A stretch of 64,000 nucleotides of DNA from DASUPK01 sp963743575 (lineage in GTDB: Bacteria; Actinomycetota; Thermoleophilia; Solirubrobacterales; 70-9). Location of the stretch: contig CAVUQC010000007.1 in assembly GCA_963743575.1 (NCBI GenBank), positions 186,001 to 250,000 of the forward strand, read 5' to 3'. The notes under the pieces were generated by a model. That model was not told where the DNA came from and did no database searches. It saw only the letters and a program-made list of their open reading frames with translations. How positions within the stretch are numbered: position 1 is the stretch's first letter; the number at the start of each line of letters is the position of its first letter. A program made the translations under genes and the position numbers. Of the stretch, positions 17,335 to 26,174 are shown piece by piece.

Positions 17335-20300
17335 GCCAGGAGCGCACCGAGCAGCAGAGCGCCGCCGTCGAGAGCCGCGAGCAGGATGTCTTCCTTCGCG
17401 CCGGGGCCGGGACCGGGAAGACGACGGTTCTGGTCGAGCGCTTCTGCGCCGCCGCGCTCGACCCCGAGGTCGGCACGAGCCGCATCCTCGCCTTCACATT
17501 CACCGAGCGAGCCGCCGACCAGCTGAGGCGCCGAATCCGTGAGGAGCTCTCCGCCCGCGTCCGGACGGCCGAGGGAGAAGAGCTGGAAGCCCTCGAGGTC
17601 GCACTCGAGGGAATCGAACGAGCCTGGATCTCGACGATTCACGGCTTCTGCCGCCGGGTGCTCGCCTCACATCCCGCCGCCGCGGGCATCGATCCCCGAT
17701 TCAGGGTCGTGGACGAAGAAGAGGCCGAGCGCCTCGCCGCGCGCGCGTTCGACTCCGCGCTCGAGGCACTGGTCGCGACCGGCGAGCCGGAGGCCCTCGA
17801 GCTCGCGGCCGCGAATCGCCGTCGCACCCTCCTCGAGATGACCCGTGGCGCCTACGACGAGCTCCGCAGCCACGGCGATCCGAGGCCGGAGCTGCCCGAG
17901 CTCGCCCCGCCCGACACCGCCGCCGCGATCAAGAGCCTGACCGAGTCGGCCGGCGAGGCGCATGCGAAGTGCGAGAAGGCCAGCGGTCAGGCCGTGGCCA
18001 GCCGCGAGCGAATCGGGATCGCCATGGAGTTGGATCCGGCCGCGCCGCCGGAGGAGGAGCTGTTGGAGCGACTCCGCGGCTTGGAGATCAAGTCCAAAGC
18101 CGAGCCCTTCAGGAACGAGGCCTGCGAGCGCTACACAGCGAGGCTGAAGCGCGCCCAGGCGGCGGTGGCGGCTCACGTGCTCGCGCCCGCGTATGAGCAG
18201 CTACGCGAACTGGTCGCGCGCTTCGGGACCCGCTACGAGGAGCTCAAGTCCGAACGCGCCGCTCTTGACTTCGAAGATCTCCAGCTGAAGGCGGTCGAGC
18301 TGCTCAGTGTGTCGGAGCCCCTGCGGGAGCGCTATCGCGAGCAATTCGCCCATCTGATGGTCGACGAGTTCCAGGACACGAACGGGCTCCAGCTGCGCCT
18401 CGTCGAGCAGCTGCGCGGGCGGGACACGCGCCTCTTCCTCGTCGGCGACGAGTTCCAGTCGATCTACGGATTCCGCCACGCCGACGTCGAGGTCTACCGC
18501 GAGCAGCATCGTCGCTTCGCGGAGGGAGACGAGCCCGATGGCGTCGCGCTGCCGCTGACCGGGAACTTCCGAGCGGCGCCCGGACTGGTCGCCGCAACGA
18601 ATGCCATCGGGCGCGGGCTGCTCCCGGGCTTCGAGCCGCTCACCGCCTTCGTCGAAGAGCCCGATCCGGCGCCGCCCGTTGAGCTGCTTCTCACGGTGGA
18701 CGACCGCAAGAAGTGGGAAGCCGAAGAGACCGAGCTGCCGCGCCTCGCGGATGACCCGAGCTCGGGATCGAAGGTGGCGGAGGCGAGGCGGCTGGCCGGC
18801 CGTCTGCGGGAGCTGGTCGATGATGGCGAGGACCCGGCGGGGATCGTCGTTCTGCTCAGGGCATTCACCCACGTCGCGGCGGTCGAGACCGCCCTGTCTG
18901 ACGCGGGACTGGATCCGTACGTCGTCGGCGGCCGCGGCTTCTGGTCTCAGCAGCAGATCGACGACCTGCGCTGCCTGCTGAGGGTGATTGCAAACCCGCT
19001 GGACGACGAGGCCCTGTTCGGGGCGCTCGCCTCACCCGTCTGCGCCGTCCTGCCCGACACGCTCTGGCTGCTTCGGCGCGCCGCCACCGTCGAGGGCGAG
19101 AACGGCCGCGAGCATCCGAACCACATCTGGCCGCTGATCAGGGATCTGGTCGATGGCGAAGGCGTCGAGCGCGGCGACGCCGAGGCAGCCGCGTTGATCC
19201 CACCCGAGGAGATGGAGCGGATCGAGCGCTTCGCCGGGATCCTCGGGGACCTGCGAGACCACTCCACCGAGGGCGGGCTGGAATCGCTCGTCGAACGGAC
19301 CGCGACCGCGTTCGAATACGACCTCTCGACGCTGCGGCGGCGCGACGGAACCGCCCGCTGGGCCAACGTCCGCAAGCTCATGAGGCTCGCCAGGGAGTTC
19401 GAGGCGAGCGAGGGACCTGACCTGGGCTCCTTCCTCGAGTACCTGGAGACACGTGCCAACAGCCGCGACCGGGAGGCGGAGGCGGCCACCCGCGCCGAGG
19501 GTCACGCCGGCGTCCGGGTGATGACGGTGCACGGAGCGAAGGGCCTCGAGTTCGACGTCGTGGCCGTCGCGGATCTCGGCCGGAAGCTCCAGCTGAGCTG
19601 GCAATCGCTGCGTGTGCGCCCGGGCGAAGAGGGACCGGAGGGCAACGAGCTGGCCCGTGTCGGAGTCCAGCTGGGGCGCCTCGGGCGCCCGGCCGAGCGC
19701 CTGCACGACTACCAGGACCTCACCGAGCTGGCGGCGGCGCGCGACGCCGAGGAGGAGGCGCGGCTCGCCTATGTCGCGGCGACGCGCGCGAAGCGGCGCC
19801 TGCTCCTCAGCGGGACGTTCACCCCAAACGCGCTGAAGAAGGAGATCGACGCCCGCAAGCCGATCGCGCTCCAGCTGATCCGCTCCCTGCTCGACGGCGA
19901 TCCGACCGCCCGCGAGGTCGAGCTGCCTCCGGCGGGCGACGGCCACCCCGCCGGAAGCCTTCTCGTCGAGGTCAGCGAGCCCGCACCGGGCGTGGGCGCC
20001 CGGCTGCTCTCCCGGCAGGAGACAGACGCTCCGAGCGTTCCTCCCTCTGCGACGGACCCCCCGCTCGCTCGACCCGAGGTCCCTCCCGCCCTGATCGGCG
20101 GCCTCTCCTACTCCGCGCTGTCGAGCTATGAGAACTGCGGCTACCGCTTCTACGTGGAACGCGTGCTCGGCATCGGCGAGCCCGAGATCGCTTCAGGAGA
20201 TGAGGACGAGGACTCGGCCGGCCCGGAGCTTCGCCGTCGCTTCGGCCCGGGTGTCGCGGTCCACGCGCTGCTCGAGTGGAGCGCCCGCAACCGCTGGCGC

Positions 20301-20930
20301 GAGCCCGACGCCGACCGCGTCACCAAGGCTCTCCGTGAGCAGGGACTGGAGGGGAGCGACGACCAGGTCGCGATGGCGCTCGATCTGGCCAAGGCGTTCC
20401 TCGGATCCTCGCTGTGCGATGAGATCGGGGACAGGCGGGTGGGCGCCGAGGTTCCGTTCGTCCTCTCCGTCGCCGGGACCCTCGTCCGAGGGTCGATTGA
20501 TCTCCTGGTCGAGCGGGCCGACGGCTCGGTCTTGGTCGTGGACTACAAGACCGATCGTCTGCGCGACCGGGAACCCGCGGAGGTCGCCTCGCGCTACGCG
20601 GTCCAGCGCGATCTCTACGCCCTCGCCGCCGCCGCCCGGGGGACTCCGGTCGAGACCGCGTACGTCTTCCTGGAGCGTCCGGAGCCGGCGGTCCGCCAGC
20701 GCTTCGACGAAACCGAGCTCGGGGCCGCCCGCGGCCGGATCGAGGCGGTTCTGGAGAGGCTGGCCGCCGGGCGCTTCGACGTCACGGACCGCCCGCACCG
20801 GGCCCTCTGCCTCGATTGCCCGGCTCGCGAGCGGCTCTGCAGTCACGGTCCCGCCGAGACGATGCGCGAGTCTCCCGAGCCGCCGATCGGCGGAGGCGAG
20901 CCTCAGCTGAGTCTCCTGGAGGGCACATGA
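17331..20930 (+). CDS. addA: ATP-dependent helicase-nuclease AddA-like (UvrD/Rep family)
   Basis: The 1199-residue protein contains superfamily 1A helicase motifs in order: Walker A AGAGTGKTT, FTFTERAADQL, VDEFQDTN, GDEFQSIYGFRHADV, LTGNFRA, MTVHGAKGLEF and YVAATRAKRRL. The C-terminal PD-(D/E)xK nuclease shows RGSIDLLVE and VVDYKTD. Cysteines in SYENCGYRFYVERVLG and CLDCPARERLC could bind a second Fe-S cluster in this subunit. The start is the ATG inside the addB stop; the stop overlaps the next start. With AddB it would form the break-resecting complex in the cytoplasm. Confidence 0.9.
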   Translation: MSQERTEQQSAAVESREQDVFLRAGAGTGKTTVLVERFCAAALDPEVGTSRILAFTFTERAADQLRRRIREELSARVRTAEGEELEALEVALEGIERAWISTIHGFCRRVLASHPAAAGIDPRFRVVDEEEAERLAARAFDSALEALVATGEPEALELAAANRRRTLLEMTRGAYDELRSHGDPRPELPELAPPDTAAAIKSLTESAGEAHAKCEKASGQAVASRERIGIAMELDPAAPPEEELLERLRGLEIKSKAEPFRNEACERYTARLKRAQAAVAAHVLAPAYEQLRELVARFGTRYEELKSERAALDFEDLQLKAVELLSVSEPLRERYREQFAHLMVDEFQDTNGLQLRLVEQLRGRDTRLFLVGDEFQSIYGFRHADVEVYREQHRRFAEGDEPDGVALPLTGNFRAAPGLVAATNAIGRGLLPGFEPLTAFVEEPDPAPPVELLLTVDDRKKWEAEETELPRLADDPSSGSKVAEARRLAGRLRELVDDGEDPAGIVVLLRAFTHVAAVETALSDAGLDPYVVGGRGFWSQQQIDDLRCLLRVIANPLDDEALFGALASPVCAVLPDTLWLLRRAATVEGENGREHPNHIWPLIRDLVDGEGVERGDAEAAALIPPEEMERIERFAGILGDLRDHSTEGGLESLVERTATAFEYDLSTLRRRDGTARWANVRKLMRLAREFEASEGPDLGSFLEYLETRANSRDREAEAATRAEGHAGVRVMTVHGAKGLEFDVVAVADLGRKLQLSWQSLRVRPGEEGPEGNELARVGVQLGRLGRPAERLHDYQDLTELAAARDAEEEARLAYVAATRAKRRLLLSGTFTPNALKKEIDARKPIALQLIRSLLDGDPTAREVELPPAGDGHPAGSLLVEVSEPAPGVGARLLSRQETDAPSVPPSATDPPLARPEVPPALIGGLSYSALSSYENCGYRFYVERVLGIGEPEIASGDEDEDSAGPELRRRFGPGVAVHALLEWSARNRWREPDADRVTKALREQGLEGSDDQVAMALDLAKAFLGSSLCDEIGDRRVGAEVPFVLSVAGTLVRGSIDLLVERADGSVLVVDYKTDRLRDREPAEVASRYAVQRDLYALAAAARGTPVETAYVFLERPEPAVRQRFDETELGAARGRIEAVLERLAAGRFDVTDRPHRALCLDCPARERLCSHGPAETMRESPEPPIGGGEPQLSLLEGT

Positions 20931-21505
20931 GCAGCAGCCTCGGCCTCTTCGGCTACGGATCCCTCGTTCTGAATGAGAGCGCATCGATGACGCTCGGCCG
21001 CCCAGTGGGAGAGCTTCGTCCCGCGCGACTCCACGACTGGCGGCGGCGCTTCTCGCAGCGGCGCGACAACCTGACCTGCGAGAAGACCTTCGAGTGCGAG
21101 GGTGGCTGGCGACCCGAGTGGGTCCTGGGCCTGAACGTCGAGGACGGCGAGGAGGAGGCCGGCCCGGTCAACGGCGTGGTCATCGAGCTGAGCGAGGCGG
21201 AGCTCGACCGGCTCGACGTCAGGGAGATCCGCTACGACCAGGTCGAGGTGACCGGCGAGGTCCAGGGCCTGGGGCTGCCCGAGCGGATCGTCACCTACAC
21301 GGCGAAGGAGTTTCACTTCGCGCCCGAGCCGCCGCCGGACTCGATCATCCTGGCGACCTATGCCGCCGCCGTCGAGCGTGGCTTCGAGTCCCTCGGGCCG
21401 GGGGAGCTCGACCACTACCTCGCAACCACGCCGTACCCGGTGGACCGGCACCACGCCGAGCTGGTTGTGGACAGGATCCCGGAGGGGAATCCAAGGAAGT
21501 GGTAG
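20927..21505 (+). CDS. Gamma-glutamylcyclotransferase-like (GGCT fold) protein
   Basis: The 192-residue protein begins LGLFGYGSLVLNESA, the YGSL signature of the GGCT/AIG2 fold, and continues with VNGVVIELSEAELDRLDVRE, where the acidic residue expected in the active-site cavity lies. Members release 5-oxoproline from gamma-glutamyl peptides or act on related amine substrates. The ATG at 20927 overlaps the addA stop and has GGAGG four bases upstream, so it is the third gene of the add operon, although no functional link is known. The TAG stop abuts the intergenic repeat at 21505. Confidence 0.82.
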   Translation: MSSSLGLFGYGSLVLNESASMTLGRPVGELRPARLHDWRRRFSQRRDNLTCEKTFECEGGWRPEWVLGLNVEDGEEEAGPVNGVVIELSEAELDRLDVREIRYDQVEVTGEVQGLGLPERIVTYTAKEFHFAPEPPPDSIILATYAAAVERGFESLGPGELDHYLATTPYPVDRHHAELVVDRIPEGNPRKW

Positions 21506-21582
21506 ACGGCTTCGCCATCAGATCGCGGCCACAAGCGGCGGCCCAACATAGGTCAGAGGCGGGCGGCCTGGTGGCCGCTACG
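21505..21582. repeat. Intergenic repeat, copy 1 (between convergent genes)
   Basis: This 78-bp stretch starts GACGGCTTCGCCATCAGA and ends GGCCTGGTGGCCGCTACG. Its ends match those of the copy at 25083-25184. It contains complementary arms GCGGCCAC and GTGGCCGC that could form a hairpin on either strand. It fills the gap between the GGCT and HxlR genes and contains the TAG stop of HxlR (21578-21580). It could act as a two-way terminator. Confidence 0.75.
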
Positions 21583-21931
21583 CACGGTGCCAATGACGCG
21601 CCCAGTCGCGCAGATCCGCCATCACCGGCTCCAGGGAGTGGCCCTTGTCTGTGAGCTCATAGCTGACGCGCACCCGGTTGCCGGGCTGCACCTCGCGCTG
21701 GACCAGGCCGGCCTTCTCGAGCTCCTTCAACCGGCAGGAGAGCAGGCGGTCGGACATCCCGGGGACCGATTCCTTGAGCTCGGCGAAATGCAGGGGCCCG
21801 TCGGTGAGGGCGTAGAGGATCGCGCCCGCCCAGCGGCGGCCGATCAGCTCCACCGCGCCGTGGTAATGCCGACAGACTTGTCTTGGCTTGGCCTCTCCCC
21901 TGGACGGGCCAGCGCCGGACTGCGTTCTCAC
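21578..21931 (-). CDS. HxlR-family transcriptional regulator
   Basis: The 117-residue winged-helix protein has the HxlR pattern: Cys near residue 20 (RQVCRHYHGAVELIGRRWAG), then ILYALTDGPLHFAELKESVPGMSDRLLSCRLKELEKAGLV. HxlR-type regulators often sense electrophiles or oxidants through the N-terminal Cys; whether this one does is inference. An inverted repeat CTTAC-N5-GTAAG lies 12 bases upstream of its start and suggests autoregulation. Its stop codon is supplied by the intergenic repeat. Confidence 0.9.
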   Translation of the reverse strand: MRTQSGAGPSRGEAKPRQVCRHYHGAVELIGRRWAGAILYALTDGPLHFAELKESVPGMSDRLLSCRLKELEKAGLVQREVQPGNRVRVSYELTDKGHSLEPVMADLRDWARHWHRA

Positions 21932-21942
21932 TGCAACCCAAG

Positions 21943-21957
21943 CTTACCGATCGTAAG
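21943..21957 (-). promoter_or_regulatory. Inverted repeat CTTAC-N5-GTAAG, probable HxlR operator
   Basis: The 15-bp element CTTACCGATCGTAAG is a perfect inverted repeat with a five-base spacer, placed 12-26 bases upstream of the HxlR start codon. Winged-helix regulators of this family bind similar dyads close to their own promoter, so autoregulation is likely. No divergent gene with a nearby start uses it on the other side. Confidence 0.5.
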
Positions 21958-22012
21958 GGACCCGCTTCAAACGGCGGCTGCTCCGCTTCGCGTCCGCGCC
22001 GCCTTTCGGGTG

Positions 22013-23173
22013 CTATTCCGCGCAGGCCCCTGTGCTGACCTCACCTGTCGAGTCGCTCAGCGCCTGCTCGACCAAGTCGTTCGGCACGGCGTAGCCACCC
22101 GGCTTGCCCTGCGTGGTCGCCGCGAAGATCGTGCCCATCACCCGGCCCGCGCCGTCGACCAAAGGCCCTCCGGAATTGCCGCTTCGGACCTCGCCGCGGA
22201 GCGCGGTGAGCTCGCGGGTGATCGGGCCACGCCCGTAGGAGTCCTCCGTCACCACCGGGCCGGTGGCGCCCACCCGAGCCGGCGCGATCGTGAACGGTCC
22301 GTTCTCCGGGTAGCCGAGAACCGCTCCCGCCGTGCCCGGATCGACGCTGGGGGCGAGGGAAAGCGGCGTCCCGCCGAGCCCGTCGACGTGGAGGAGCGAG
22401 AGGTCGTTCTCGGGGTCGTAGTGCACCGGCGTGGCCTCGAGCTGTATCGCCGAGCCGGCGGGCGTCACGGTGGTGTCGCTCTCGCCGGCGACGACATGCG
22501 CGTTGGTGACGACGAGATCCGGGCCTGCGATCCAACCTGAGCCCTCAACGCCGAGCCCGCAGGCTGTCCCGAGCACGCGGACCACGCTGTTCCCCGCCGC
22601 GCGCACCTCGGGATCGTGGGCGATCTTCGAGTCGGGCGGCGCGACGTCCGGGCTCGGCCCCTGCACGGCGACCCGTGGGTCGATGCGGTGGAGGACGTTG
22701 ATCAGCGAGCTGGAGGGCGGAAAGGCGCTGTTGAGGGCCTGCAGGATCGCCGACCGCTGCACGGCCGTTCGGAGGCTGTGGGCGCCGGGGGCGTTGAGCG
22801 CCACGGCCCCGAAGAGCCAGGCGAACCCCAACGCCAGCGCGACCAGCAGCACAGCTCCGCCGGAGGACTCCGCGATGGCCAGCCCCCGCCTGCGGCCGGC
22901 AGGCCCGAGCAGCCGCCGCCGGACGGTGAAGGCGATCCCCTCCAGGGAGACGGCGACCATTCCGCCGGTCAGGAGAGCACCGGCGAGCGCCGTGGCGGGC
23001 GCGTACGGGGAGTGGGACCCGTCCGGGAGCAGCGCGGGGCCGAGCCGACTGCCGAGGAAGGCGCCGATCGCGAAGCCGCCGAGGCTGAGGACGCCCACGA
23101 TCAGCCCCTGTTGGTAGCCCCAGAAGCCCATCAGAAGCGCAAAGGCGACGATCAGCCAGTCGAGGCCGGTCAC
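22013..23173 (-). CDS. Membrane-anchored trypsin-like serine protease (CvpA plus protease domain, MarP-like)
   Basis: The protein (386 residues from the GTG at 23173) has four membrane segments in its first 165 residues in CvpA style (GLDWLIVAFALLMGFWGYQQ) and an extracytoplasmic trypsin-fold protease. The triad is seen as His in VVTNAHVVAG, Asp in DPENDLSLLHVD and Ser in RSGNSGGPLVD. Mycobacterial MarP, with the same layout, protects against acid and oxidative stress by acting on envelope hydrolases. It is divergent from a penicillin-binding protein gene with about 42 bases between starts, which fits a cell-wall role. Confidence 0.9.
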   Translation of the reverse strand: MTGLDWLIVAFALLMGFWGYQQGLIVGVLSLGGFAIGAFLGSRLGPALLPDGSHSPYAPATALAGALLTGGMVAVSLEGIAFTVRRRLLGPAGRRRGLAIAESSGGAVLLVALALGFAWLFGAVALNAPGAHSLRTAVQRSAILQALNSAFPPSSSLINVLHRIDPRVAVQGPSPDVAPPDSKIAHDPEVRAAGNSVVRVLGTACGLGVEGSGWIAGPDLVVTNAHVVAGESDTTVTPAGSAIQLEATPVHYDPENDLSLLHVDGLGGTPLSLAPSVDPGTAGAVLGYPENGPFTIAPARVGATGPVVTEDSYGRGPITRELTALRGEVRSGNSGGPLVDGAGRVMGTIFAATTQGKPGGYAVPNDLVEQALSDSTGEVSTGACAE

Positions 23174-23215
23174 GGTTTCCCGAATACAAGCGCACGAGCG
23201 ACTAACTTTGCGCAC

Positions 23216-25081
23216 GTGAATCCGCCCGTGACACCGTCACGGACCCGCGATCGGGAGAAGCAACCGCCTCGGAGGCCCGCCAGGCTCCCGCGGGCGCAGC
23301 GTGGGCCCCTCACTGAGCGTCAGCGGCGGTTGCGCCAGCGCGCCCTTCCCCTGGGCGTCGTCGCGCTGGTCGCGTTCATCTTCGGAGTGATCAGCTCTGC
23401 GGGCAGCCCCGAGCAGGACATGGCGAAGCGGTTCGTCAACGACTGGGCCCACCAGGACTTCCAGGCGATGCACGATGAGCTCTCCGACTCAGCCCAGGCC
23501 CAGTACACCGCCGCCGACCTCCAGAGCGCCTACCTCGATGCCCAGGAGGCTTCTACGGCGACCTCGATCGATCCCGGCAGCGCAGACGGCCCGAAGAGCG
23601 TCAACGGCAAGGACGTCGTCGACGTCGGGGTGGGAGTCGGGACCAGGCTGTTCGGCAAGGTCGACGGGATCCTGCGGCTGCCGCTCGATGGCGGCAAGGT
23701 CGCCTGGAACCCGAGCCTGACCTTCCCCGGCCTGGCGACCGACGAGCGGGTCGGCCGCCGTCTCACCGTCGGGCGCCGCGCCGCGATCCTCGCGAAGAAC
23801 GGGACGCCCCTCGCCACCGGCGCGGCGGGCAACCGAGCCTCTCCGCTCGGGTCGGACGCGATCGACATCGCCGGGGAAACCGGCGCCCCGAGTCCCGACC
23901 AGCAGGCGAAGCTCCAGAAGGCCGGCTACCCCAGCAACCAGGAGACGGGCGTGAGCGGCCTCGAGCTTGCCTTCAACCCGCGACTGTCCGGACGGCCGAG
24001 CGGCCAGCTCCTGGCGGTCAAGGAGGGCACCACCCTGCCGGATGTCCCGGCGGGGACGCCCGGTCGGGTGCTGGCGACGGCGCATGGCGCTCCCGGGCAG
24101 CCGGTGCATACGACGATCGACCCACACCTGCAGTCGACCACCGTGAACGCGCTCGGCGGGCAGTCGGGCGGCGTCGTCGTGCTCAACGCCCGCAACGGCA
24201 AGGTGCTGGCGATGGCCGGCTCCGCGTACTCCTCGCCCCAGCCGCCCGGCTCGACCTTCAAGGTCATCACCGCCACATCCGCCCTCGAGAACCACGACGT
24301 GAAACTGAGCGACACATTTCCGGTCGTGACGCAGATCAATCCGGATCCCGTCGCAGGGGCGCGCGTGGTCGCGAACGCTCACGACGAGGCCTGCGGCGGC
24401 ACCTTCGTCCAGGCCTTCGCCAAGTCCTGCAACAGCGTCTTCGCCCCTCTGGCCGTCAAGGTGGGCGCAGAAAACCTGGTGAACACCGCCGAGGACTACG
24501 GCTACAACCAGCCGGTCACGCTGTACAACGCGCAGGCCACAGCGGCGACACAGCCCAGCAGGATGAGCATCCCCTCGGCGGACGAGCTCAACGCCGAGCC
24601 GACCCACACGGACCTCTCAGTGACGGGCTTCGGCCAGGGCAAGGTCCTCGCCACTCCCCTGGGTATGGCGTCCGTGGCCCAGACCGTCGCCAATGGCGGC
24701 GTTCGCGACCCCACCCCGATCGTCAAGGATCCCGCCCTGCAGAGCGCGGCGAAGCCGGTCCAGGTGAGCTCCAAGGCCAACGCCCGGGTCCTGACCGGCC
24801 TGATGCGGGCGGTGGTCACCGAGGGGACGGGCGTGCAGGCAGGGATCTCGGGAATTCAGGTCGCGGGCAAGACCGGAACCGCCGAGCTCGGCCCGAAGCC
24901 GGGCGCCCCGCCCGCGCCCCCGGGCGCACAGACCGACCAGCTCATCGACGGCTGGTTCATCGCCTTCGCTCCGGCGAACAAGCCGAAGCTCGCGATCGCG
25001 GTGATGCTGATCGACGCCTCGGGCGATGGCGGCACGACGGCGGCGCCGATCGCAAGAGCGATCCTCGGGTCGGCTCTTTAG
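23216..25081 (+). CDS. Penicillin-binding protein (transpeptidase with NTF2-like MecA-N domain)
   Basis: The protein (about 621 residues) has a proline/arginine-rich cytoplasmic end, one membrane segment (LGVVALVAFIFGVISSAG), an NTF2-like region (VNDWAHQDFQAMHDELSD) and a transpeptidase domain with SxxK as STFK, SxN as SCN and KTG as KTGT. It should cross-link peptidoglycan outside the membrane. There is no glycosyltransferase domain, so it is class B-like. GTG at 23216 or 23228 are both possible starts; neither has a clear ribosome binding site and the transcript may be leaderless. The stop abuts intergenic repeat copy 2. Confidence 0.9.
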   Translation: MNPPVTPSRTRDREKQPPRRPARLPRAQRGPLTERQRRLRQRALPLGVVALVAFIFGVISSAGSPEQDMAKRFVNDWAHQDFQAMHDELSDSAQAQYTAADLQSAYLDAQEASTATSIDPGSADGPKSVNGKDVVDVGVGVGTRLFGKVDGILRLPLDGGKVAWNPSLTFPGLATDERVGRRLTVGRRAAILAKNGTPLATGAAGNRASPLGSDAIDIAGETGAPSPDQQAKLQKAGYPSNQETGVSGLELAFNPRLSGRPSGQLLAVKEGTTLPDVPAGTPGRVLATAHGAPGQPVHTTIDPHLQSTTVNALGGQSGGVVVLNARNGKVLAMAGSAYSSPQPPGSTFKVITATSALENHDVKLSDTFPVVTQINPDPVAGARVVANAHDEACGGTFVQAFAKSCNSVFAPLAVKVGAENLVNTAEDYGYNQPVTLYNAQATAATQPSRMSIPSADELNAEPTHTDLSVTGFGQGKVLATPLGMASVAQTVANGGVRDPTPIVKDPALQSAAKPVQVSSKANARVLTGLMRAVVTEGTGVQAGISGIQVAGKTGTAELGPKPGAPPAPPGAQTDQLIDGWFIAFAPANKPKLAIAVMLIDASGDGGTTAAPIARAILGSAL

Positions 25082-25082
25082 G

Positions 25083-25184
25083 GACGGCTTCGCCATAAAG
25101 CCGCGGCCACAAGCGGCCGCCCGACAAAAGTCGCTCCGGGCTTCGCCCTCCGCTCCCAAGTGGAGCGGCCTGGTGGCCGCTACG
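25083..25184. repeat. Intergenic repeat, copy 2 (between convergent genes)
   Basis: This 102-bp stretch starts GACGGCTTCGCCATAAAG and ends GGCCTGGTGGCCGCTACG, matching both ends of the copy at 21505-21582; the middle is longer and contains an additional GCTCC/GGAGC arm. As in copy 1, it follows the stop of the plus-strand gene (here PBP, by one base) and provides the TAG stop of the convergent minus-strand gene (25180-25182). Confidence 0.75.
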
Positions 25185-25491
25185 GATACCCGAACGCAAC
25201 GCCAACCATCGCCAGGCCGCCGCCGATCGCCGTGAGGACGCCGCCGGGGCCCTCCAGCGCGAGGCCCAGCGGGACTCCGATCACGGCGAGGAGGGTGCCG
25301 CCCGCGATCAGGGCCCACCAGTTGAGGCCGCCTGCTCCCGGCTCGGGCGCCGCCGGCGCCGTCAGGATCGTGCAGAGGATCAGCAGGACGACGCCGGACA
25401 CCGCACCGGGTGTCCCGAGCAGCTGGATCAGCGCCAGCGCGGCGCCTATGCCGCCGATGACGAGGATCGCCTGTAGCTGGGTTTTCCTCAT
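25180..25491 (-). CDS. Small integral membrane protein of unknown function
   Basis: The 103-residue protein consists mainly of three to four hydrophobic segments (LQAILVIGGIGAALALIQLL, AVSGVVLLILCTILTA, WWALIAGGTLLAVIGVPLGL and a final glycine-rich helix). No charged catalytic or metal-binding pattern is visible. Its stop codon lies in the intergenic repeat, so the exact C-terminus may be shaped by that element. Function unknown. Confidence 0.6.
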   Translation of the reverse strand: MRKTQLQAILVIGGIGAALALIQLLGTPGAVSGVVLLILCTILTAPAAPEPGAGGLNWWALIAGGTLLAVIGVPLGLALEGPGGVLTAIGGGLAMVGVAFGYP

Positions 25492-25580
25492 CGCGACAGA
25501 GTCCCGTGTTCCGCATCAGGCGGGCGGGCTACCTGCAGGGCCATGTCCTCGGCAAGGAAGCCGACGTCGCCCGCCCTGGC

Positions 25581-26156
25581 CTAAAGATCCAGCGTGATCT
25601 CGCCGGTCTCGCCCTGGCTGTTGATCTCGAGCTTGGGCGGGCGGTTCTCGTTGAGGCTCTGGTTGACCAGGAAGAGGACGAGTGCTCCCTGGGTCGGGCC
25701 GTTGGCGGCAGCGGTGCCCGGCACCGGAATGTCAGCGCCCGGAGCCAGCAGGCTGCCGAGCGGGGCCGCGAAGTCGGTGTGGCTCGGAATGGACTGATAG
25801 GCGGCCCCCGTGGTGTCGACCACGCTCATGTCCGCGTTCGTGGGCAGGCGCACGGCGTTGTCCCCCGAGTTGTGAATCGTCAGGAAGACGCCCAGGTACA
25901 GCTTGCCGGAGGGTGTCGGAAGCTGCTGGCCGGCGAGGTACTCCTTGTCGTCGGACTGGTTCGGATTGAGCGAACGGGTCTCCTGGACGGTGAACTTGAG
26001 ATCTCCCAGCTGGATCGGAACTCCCTCGTCGGCCTCCTTGCCGAGGTCATTGCCGCATCCGGCCACGCCGAGAACGACGAGACCGAGCAGCAGCACGACT
26101 GCGAGGGCTCCCTTGTGGCCGCGGCGCATGAGGGCGCGCAGTCTATCCGCCGACAT
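25581..26156 (-). CDS. Lipoprotein with a DUF4352-like domain
   Basis: The 191-residue protein has a signal sequence with lipobox GVAGC (Cys near residue 34) and an immunoglobulin-like domain with KLYLGVFLTIHNSGDNAVRL, the pattern of DUF4352 (telomeric-repeat-binding-factor-2-like) secreted proteins. These are anchored outside the membrane and their role is mostly unknown. The ATG at 26156 has GAGGCGGGT just upstream; Met10 is an alternative start that would leave the signal intact. Confidence 0.75.
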   Translation of the reverse strand: MSADRLRALMRRGHKGALAVVLLLGLVVLGVAGCGNDLGKEADEGVPIQLGDLKFTVQETRSLNPNQSDDKEYLAGQQLPTPSGKLYLGVFLTIHNSGDNAVRLPTNADMSVVDTTGAAYQSIPSHTDFAAPLGSLLAPGADIPVPGTAAANGPTQGALVLFLVNQSLNENRPPKLEINSQGETGEITLDL

Positions 26157-26174
26157 ACCCGCCTCGCTCCGCAG

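Noticed and set aside
22616..23215. N-terminal extension of the penicillin-binding protein by 200 residues
   Set aside because: It lies opposite the MarP-like protease gene and reads as Arg/Gly-rich noise; the membrane helix follows soon after GTG 23216.
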